Shown here in pieces: positions 56,963-63,045 of a stretch of DNA of 63,045 nucleotides. The position numbers and the translations under genes were made by a program. Numbering within the stretch: the first letter of the stretch is position 1; every line of letters starts with the position of its first letter. The notes beneath the pieces are model-generated. The model had not been told where the DNA came from. It did not search any database and saw only the letters and a program-made list of their open reading frames with translations. The DNA comes from Blastocladiella britannica (taxonomy: Eukaryota > Blastocladiomycota > Blastocladiomycetes > Blastocladiales > Blastocladiaceae): contig MU624553.1 of assembly GCA_025349905.2 (NCBI GenBank), positions 1 to 63,045 on the forward strand, given 5' to 3'.

Positions 56963-57626
56963 CTAAATGTCGTCGGCTGGATTGCGACTTGCCGCCTCCT
57001 TCAACTGACCCAGCACCCCACCCAATGTCTTTTTCTTGGAGATCTTGATCGTGAGCACCGACGTGGACCGGGTATCGGCCTCAGGTTCCAAGTCCTTTTA
57101 TATTTTTTTTTTCAATATCAGCGTCTGCTCGTCCAAAGGAACAAGTAACCAGAGAAGAAAGGTACCTCGTCCTCATAATCCATATCGTCCACCACCTGCT
57201 GCGTGCCCGTGGTCACTTCCATCACCAAGTTCCCAAGGGACTGAGCTGCAAGCGTGGTGGCAATCTCGGCCGCCTTTTGGATCGCTTTGCCCAAGCCGTG
57301 AATGTAAATGTGCGGTTGTCTAGTTGCGTTTTTAGCGTTGTAGTTGGCCACAATGAACCAAAAGAGTATCGTACTGCTGCAGGTCAAGCAGAGTTCGTGC
57401 CCGTGACAAGTACGCGCGCGTGGAAGTGCCACCGGCTTTCACGTAAATGTCAACGGGCGACGGTGGAGCGCGGACTGCGGCGCGACGCGTGCGCTTGTCT
57501 GTTATATTTGTACATAGTGAGGAGCACGTCCTCCGTCATGAATGCAATGAAATATTTACGCGTCTTGTGTGCCATGGGCGGCCGTGACCTCTTGCGCGAG
57601 GTCGCTTTCGTTGGAATCTCTTCCAT
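56963..57626 (-). CDS. POP7: RNase P/MRP subunit Pop7
   Basis: Exons are 57626-57560, 57498-57375, 57319-57166 and 57094-56963, with introns of 61, 55 and 71 bp; all phases close at 158 residues. The Alba-like fold shows DIYVKAGGTSTRAYLSRART, IYIHGLGKAIQKAAEIA and LVMEVTTGTQQVVDDMD, then EPEADTRSTSVLTIKI, matching Pop7/Rpp20. Pop7 pairs with Pop6 on the P3 helix of RNase P and MRP RNA and on telomerase RNA. The N-terminus is basic (SRKRSRPP). No single exon is longer than 52 codons, so the gene is visible only after splicing. Its start is 49 bp from the divergent UHRF1-like gene. Confidence 0.9.
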
Positions 57627-57675
57627 TCCTCAAAATTATTGCGATAAATTGCTCAATTGAAGAAAATAGAAAGAA

Positions 57676-60392
57676 ATGGCATCGTCGTTCTACGTGGTCG
57701 GCGCGCACGACGCAGCCACCCGCGTGCGCCTGTCGTTCGACTCGCGCTCGGATCCCGTCGGCAAGTACCGCGAGCGCGCTGCCGCCGCCGTCGGACTCGC
57801 ATTGCCCGTACGCCTCGTGTTTGCTGGCCGCTTTGTATGTCGTCTAAATCTCACACGCATTTGTGCATATAAAACCAGTACTCAAGTCTCGGTAAATCAG
57901 CTCCAAGACGAGGACTCGCTGCTCAAAGTCGGCATCGACGCCCATGCCGTGGTCATTGTCATGCCGGGTCTCCGGCCTCCGCCAACACCGATTACCACCG
58001 CAGATCCTGCCATTATGGACACAACAGCTGCCGCTGCGGACGCGTCCCCTGCGGCATCCGTATCGTCCCTGTCTCCACCGGCTTCGTCCTCGCCAGCAGC
58101 GTCTTCGTCAGCTGCACAACTGCTACTACCTCTCAAGGGCGAGATCCTGGTCGATAACCGCGACTTGGTCCTCGGTTCATCGTGGGTGCTCAAGGAACCG
58201 CACCCGCCTGCGCCTTTATCCGCTTCCAAATCGAGCGAGAGCATGAAAATGGACCGGCTGTGGCCCGACGACGACGACGGGCCCGGAAACGATTGCGCCA
58301 AGTGCAAGGTGCGGGAACCGCTGTCCAAACACCCCACCTGCAGCGTTTACGGATGTCCCGGGTGCCAGCGGCTGGACTGCGAGCTGGATTTCATCGAGTG
58401 CGAGGAGTGCCATTGGCGGTACCACTGGTCGTGTGCTGGGATCAAGGAGTTGGGCGAACTGGACCCGGAGTACTTGCCGGCGGACCCCGAGGGCGGGAAC
58501 GCGTACCCGCCGTTCCAGAACTGGTATTTTTGTCGTCTTCCCTTTTTCGATCACACTAAAGAAACAACAAACATATACAATAGGTACTGCCCGCGATGCA
58601 CCAACAACCAAAGCATCTCCAATGCGGGCCACAAAAGCAAGGGCAAAGCGTTCACGTCCGGCAAAAAGCTAGGCGGCGGCCACTCGACGTCGCGAATCGA
58701 GGCCGGAATCTCGCGTCTGATCGACACCCCGACGCACCGTGGCGCTGTTCCCGGCTTGATACCTGGCCAAATGTGGATGTACCGCAACCTAGCCTGCAGC
58801 GATGGCGCGCACCGCGACACGGTTGCCGGGATCTCAACGGCCGGCGAGTACGGTGTCTCGATTGTGCTAGGCGGCGGGTACGCAACCGACCGCGACTACG
58901 GGTCGTGGATTCTGTACACTGCGTCGGGCGGGACCGATCTGGGCGGCGACGACGGCAACAGGAACCGGCGGGTCGCGCAGCAGACCAAGGACCAGGAGGA
59001 GCAGTTGACGGGCCGGAACTTGCGGCTGGCGCGCACGTGTGCGGGTGCACTGGATCCGAAGGTCGGGTGCGATGCGGGCGGGGGCTGGCGCGCGTCGCAG
59101 CCGGTGCGGGTGATGCGGTCGGCGAAAGCGCGGCTGTCCTTGAATGGCCACGAGCCGTCGCGGTACGCGCCGCTGGAAGGCATTTCGTACGACGGGATCT
59201 ACAAGGTGGTTCGGGTATGGCGCACGCGTAGTCCCAAGACCGACCGGTTCGTCTGGCAATACTTGCTGCGGCGCGACGACCCGACCCCGGAGCCGTGGAC
59301 ACGCGCCGGGCTCACGTTCATTGACCGCATGAACCTCAAGCCCGTGTACTTTAGCGACGTCGGGCATTATCCGACCCGGCTTGCGGCGTTTATGGCCGAG
59401 CAGCTGCCGCAGTTAAATGGGGGTGCGTCGTCGACGACAACGACCAAGTCCAAGCGCGCGCTGACGGTCCGGTCGATTCGCGAGCTGCGTTCGCGGGACC
59501 CCGTCGAGTCGGCGCAGCCCCCACTGCACTTATTGGGCAACTTGCGGCACGCGCCCGAGTTTGCCGATGTCCCCTATACTTGTGGCGGGCCGCGGTCGGT
59601 GCGTAAAGCACCTCCGCCGGTCGCCGAGCGAGTTCCGCTTGACTCAGCCAGTGACGACGATGTCAGTGACGTTGATATCGACGAGTGGCCGCTCCCCGAC
59701 GGCTTCGAGGCAGCGATTGCGGCCGAGCAAGACCAGCGGCGGCTCGAGTGGACCGAAGCCATGGGAACGTTGCCGCACCGCAACTTGCGGTGCCTGGTTC
59801 GTGCGGCGGTCCCGATCTACGAGTGCCAGCTGAGCTGTGGCCGGTCGGCGGTGCGCGCGTCGTTCCCGCCGTGTGGGCACTTGATGTGCGCGCCGTGCTG
59901 GCGCAAGTACGCAAGGCTCGAGCGGTCGGAAACGTGTCCGTCGTGTGGGGTTGAGCATGGTTCGTCCTTACTTTTTTCCTTATGGTGGTCAAGTGGCTGA
60001 CCATCTTTTGTTTTGGGCAAAAAACAGGCATATCCACGCGAGCGGCTGACTTGCCGACCGACGACCGCGCAGCAGCAGTGCTGGCGGCGCTGGGCGTACC
60101 CGTGTGGGGGTCGCAGGCGATCGAAGATGCGCGGCGGCGTCAGCAACAGCAAGGGACAGCACCGACACCGGCATCAACGTCACGCAAGCGGGCTCGGGGC
60201 AGCAGCTCGGATCGGCCGGAATCGACGCCGTCGCGGCCTCCGCGGCCGCCGTTGCGATCGGGAACGCGGACATCGTCGCGGCTGCGGGTGCGTGCCTCAG
60301 TGGAGGGTGATGATGCTGATGAAATGGCCGAGGAAGCAGCAGCAGATGGCGATCCGTCGTCGTCGTCAGTGGTGGCAGTGTCGCTCGAGTAA
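57676..60392 (+). CDS. UHRF1-like UBL-PHD-SRA-RING protein
   Basis: Exons are 57676-57834, 57901-58523, 58584-59959 and 60028-60392, with introns of 66, 60 and 68 bp, giving 840 residues. Order: ubiquitin-like domain (1-75); PHD finger (about 182-266: CELDFIECEECHWRYHWSC, then WYCPRC); SRA/YDG domain (about 317-515: LIPGQMWMYRN, VLGGGYATDRDYGSWILYTA, ISYDGIYKVVRVW, WQYLLRRDD); RING (about 672-716: CGRSAVRASFPPCGHLMC, CPSCG); and a basic tail. In animals UHRF1 binds hemimethylated CpG through the SRA, reads histone H3 and recruits DNMT1. The tandem Tudor domain present in UHRF1 is not evident between the UBL and PHD. A role in maintaining 5-methylcytosine is inferred; no methyltransferase is in the window. 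Confidence 0.93.
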
Positions 60393-60820
60393 TACAATTA
60401 TATTTGACATGTCCCCTCAGGATTCCGGTCTCGCGGCCCATTTCCACTGATGTGCTGGATCCAAATGTAGTTCTATATATTTTTCTTATGGCACTCACAC
60501 AAATCCGCCAGCTCGGCGCGTCACTCCCATTTCTACTTCTTGCAACAAACGGTGCGCCTTAAAACCAACCCCAACGACGAGTCGCGGCGCGTGCAATCGG
60601 AGGCGGGAATGGCTTGGAAGAGACCTCGATCACAGGCGGTGCGGGCATCGTTGCGCGTTCCACATACTGGTGAGGGTAAGGGTGGTGCACCGGTGCGGAC
60701 GGGTAAGGCATCGGAGAAGACGGCGCAGCCAAGGGCGACGCGACCCAAATGCCATCTCCAATGCCACATTTAGCCAAAACCATAATCCATTGCCACAAAA
60801 TCGTATAATAATATAATCCG
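60393..60820. other. gap after UHRF1-like gene
   Basis: This 428-bp stretch has overlapping open frames on both strands. One is a minus-strand frame ending at 60559 with a Pro/Tyr-rich peptide (PYPSAPVHHPYPHQYVE). Codon use is only moderately biased and no family is seen, so no gene is called. Confidence 0.35.
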
Positions 60821-60961
60821 TTATTCCAGCCAAGAAAGCGCGACCCGCTGCAACTCGGGCGTGGCAAACCGCGGGACAAACGGCACGCAAATCACCTCGT
60901 CCCATCCCTCGGTCTCGGCGTCCGGGGCCTCGAAACGCGATTGAAACGTTCGGATCGCATA
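60821..60961 (-). pseudogene. orphan last exon, polynucleotide-kinase-like
   Basis: A splice acceptor (CAGCAATAG) at 60962 opens a frame of 46 codons ending at 60821. It reads TFQSRFEAP, then EGWDEVICVPFVPRF and ends ALSWLE. This resembles the extreme C-terminus of polynucleotide 5'-kinase/3'-phosphatase (human PNKP has FEAPTLAEGF followed by a PF segment). GC-rich codon use supports former coding. No matching upstream exon is found; the next sequence on this strand is the decayed repeat gene at 61070. It is probably the remnant of a gene cut off by rearrangement or insertion. Family assignment rests on a short segment. Confidence 0.45.
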
Positions 60962-61069
60962 CTATTGCTGCCACCGATGGGTTTCAAGTCGTCGACAATC
61001 AACAACAAATAAGATATAGTTGTTGTATTCACCAAAAAAAAAAAAAAAAATTCCATCAATTTGAGAAGC

Positions 61070-62893
61070 CAAGGGACACAAGAATGTCCGGTTCCGCCTC
61101 TGATTGCATCAATACTGTGATCCCGCGCACGATGACATCTTCCATTCAAAGGCTCATAGTCGGCGAGAAGTGCATGGCCGAATCGTTGCGCAGGAATACG
61201 ATCGGGTGTCCTCCGGCAAGACGCCGTTGGAGCCACCATTCAGTGACGGCGCCTGTGCCATTGCGAAAAAGGGCGCTCCACTCGTCCGGTGGCAGTGGCA
61301 GGAGCGATTCAATCGAGACGCCATTCCAAGCACACAGCCACTGCGCAATGCTCAAGTTTGCCGGTGGATACTAAGTCACATCATCCATATCATAATCGGG
61401 TGCAACCTCAGCCACGAAATCGAGAGAATGTGCAGCTGGACAAGAATCGTCTGAATCAAAAACGAAATCGCATGTCAGATCGGGCCGGGCCGGTGCGGAG
61501 CCAATTTTGGGTATTCACCATGTTGCCATAGATCGCCATTTTGCACACACACTGTCTCCATTCCCATCGTTCTGTTGGCAGTGTCATTGCGTTCATCGTT
61601 TTGCAATTCTCCATATCAGAATCGTCAAAGGGTGGGTATGTATCCAGCAAGGAGTGGGCGTGCGTGCGTGGATTGTGCAGGATCAGCCAAGCCCTGCTGA
61701 GCGACGCGGATTTTTTTCCCGTGAAATTTCAACCACCAGCTGGTCGTAATAATGCAAAATGCAATCGAGGGGCTCCACTCGGCAACATAATTTGCATATA
61801 TCGATGAAGTGCGAGGAAATCGCTAGTTTGAGACCAATAAGCGCGCTCTTTGTTACCCACCAGTGTGTCAAGTCCACCATTGGGGCACCAAACCAAGCCA
61901 ATCGAGGCAGCTTCAAATCGCGCCAGTCTGAAGCAATCGCAAATGCCTTGGTTGACTGGCCCCAGTGCATGCCAGACGAGTGCGAGTGTTGCCACAGCCA
62001 TTCGGCCATAGCAACTGAAAAGTACCACCCATGCTTGTTCACCAAACTGGGCGACCCAAACGTGTGCTCAGGCGTCTGGTGCTGCAAGAGCTGGGTCCAC
62101 CACCATTCGAGATCAGTGGCATCTCACTTGCAAAAGCATTCATTGACAACTTGGGCAAACATTGGCGGTTCAGGCAGCTCAGTGCCATGTGCGACGTGAG
62201 CCCACCACCACTCGAGGGAGCTTACTGATGCGTGCCCAATGAACTTGGGATAATTTTCCGCATCTTTGAGCTCGGTGATCGCGAGAGCCAATCCAGGCTG
62301 GTCCAAGATCCAGCCTTTAAGAAGCAACAGATCCCTGCATTTGGCAGATTCGAGCGCAATGGACAGTGTCAATGCTTTCAGGCATCCGTGCTCTCTTCCC
62401 CCATCCGAGGACGTTAAAGTGGCCTTTTGCTGCTGGCACATGCCAGTCCTCATTATCCCAGCAGAGATCAAAGCCAGCAGCGGTCGAAACTCGGTGTAAC
62501 CATTCCAGAATGTCAACATTCCCGGCTGCCATGGCGACGCCTGCGATGCTACCAAAACTCGATTTCGCCCAGTGGGGATGGCCACATGTGCTCGGTCCAG
62601 CAAGCTTCCACAGCAGCTGGAGGGCTGGCAAATCCTCCAACTTGGCGGCAGCCCAGAGCGCTGCATCGAGATTGGAGAGGAGAATGTCGTGTGGGTAGTG
62701 CCAGAGCAGGGCGAGCGTGCGGCCGTGCTTGACAGCGAGCTCGGGCCGATGATCCCCGAAGCCGCGCAAGAGGACCGCGGCAAAGGGCCAATGGGCTCCT
62801 GGCGGCAGGAGCGTGTTGAGCACCGTCAGCGCTTCGGCAGGCGTACGAGTGGCGCCTCTGGCCGAGGACAAGATACACCACGTCGTCAACCAT
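61070..62893 (-). pseudogene. decayed WW-repeat protein gene
   Basis: Reading leftward from the ATG at 62893 (MVDDVVYLVL), the frame shifts after about ten codons. It then continues in another frame with GAHWPFAAVLLRGFGDHRP, LALLWHYP and GNVDILEWLHRV, then shifts again. Later pieces (SLEWWWAHV, LEWWWTQLLQHQ, MVDLTHWW, VTEWWLQRRLAGG) are separated by stops, including a TGA at 62126-62128 between two segments of one frame, and by further shifts. The order matches a full-length member of the family, with a non-repeat N-terminal domain and then WW repeats. At least two shifts and several stops make sequencing error an unlikely sole cause. No introns restore the frame. Confidence 0.72.
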
Positions 62894-63011
62894 TGTATTT
62901 TGAGTTTTATACTTTGTTTTTTTTTGCCCGCACGTACTTGACGTGGTTCCCCGTCAGCCGCGGTCGAGAAAGAAAGAAAAAAAGTTTACCACGAGGTTCA
63001 CTCGTGCATCC

Positions 63012-63045
63012 AAAACGCAAAAACGCAAAAACGCAAAAACGCAAA
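63012..63045. repeat. terminal AAAAACGC tandem repeat
   Basis: About four copies of an 8-bp unit (AAAAACGC, first copy one A short) run to the last base of the window. It does not match the common TTAGGG telomere repeat. The array may continue beyond the end. Confidence 0.8.

Noticed and set aside
60559..60879. Pro/Tyr-rich minus-strand peptide
   Set aside because: It overlaps the orphan exon in a different frame, has weak codon bias and no family signal.
63012..63045. Telomere
   Set aside because: The AAAAACGC unit is not a known fungal telomere repeat and only about four copies are visible.
1..63045. Transposable elements or prophage-like genes
   Set aside because: No transposase, reverse transcriptase, integrase, long terminal repeats or target-site duplications were recognised.

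Overview
The window looks like nuclear DNA from a zoosporic, early-diverging fungus, most likely Blastocladiomycota (the Allomyces/Catenaria type). The reasons are: GC-rich coding DNA; many short introns, mostly 54-78 bp, with GTATG or GTAC donors; fungal gene types (fused tryptophan synthase, PRM1, steryl glucosyltransferase, a PF08550 protein); genes uncommon in Dikarya (ALDH7-type dehydrogenase, a UHRF1-like SRA protein); and an expanded family of 29-residue 'WW' ankyrin-like repeat proteins. The standard genetic code is used. Taxon placement is inference. All exon models below come from splice motifs plus reading-frame phase and similarity to remembered protein families; no alignment was run.

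Layout. 1-816: 3' end of a WW-repeat gene. 1132-12000: NCLX-type Na+/Ca2+ exchanger, 2OG-Fe(II) dioxygenase, PHD-finger protein, ALDH7A1-like dehydrogenase, tRNA adenosine deaminase TAD2 and an unknown protein whose start overlaps that of TAD2. 12121-23291: nucleoporin NUP84/107, a PF08550 (Reg1-like) protein and steryl glucosyltransferase. 23624-31223: divergent TRP4 and TRP5 around a central inverted repeat, then helicase HRQ1. 31252-34510: a small membrane protein, an unknown protein and splicing factor SAF4. 34550-40521: a seven-exon gene for a protein of about 1,851 residues with a receptor-like architecture. 41310-46035: peroxisomal thiolase (PTS2), long-chain alcohol oxidase (C-terminal SKL) and a GPI-type wall protein. 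46415-55960: FCP1-like phosphatase, PRM1 and a GH5 steryl-glucosidase-like enzyme. 56030-60392: LSM7, tRNA-Ser(UGA), POP7 and a UHRF1-like UBL-PHD-SRA-RING protein. 60821-63045: an orphan terminal exon resembling polynucleotide kinase, a decayed WW-repeat pseudogene and a terminal 8-bp repeat.

Functional links. TRP4 and TRP5 are two steps of tryptophan synthesis on one bidirectional promoter. The alcohol oxidase and thiolase fit a peroxisomal fatty alcohol/fatty acid route. The steryl glucosyltransferase and GH5 enzyme would make and break steryl glucoside. LSM7, POP7, SAF4, TAD2, the tRNA and the FCP1-like protein are RNA-related housekeeping functions.

The best candidate for an undescribed system is the 34550-40521 gene. 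Its order is: acidic disordered N-terminus; two tandem helical modules with introns at equivalent positions; two DM9 (DUF3421-type) motifs; and a long C-terminal array of 29-residue WW repeats. The order resembles an effector-recognition-scaffold receptor lacking a nucleotide-binding domain.
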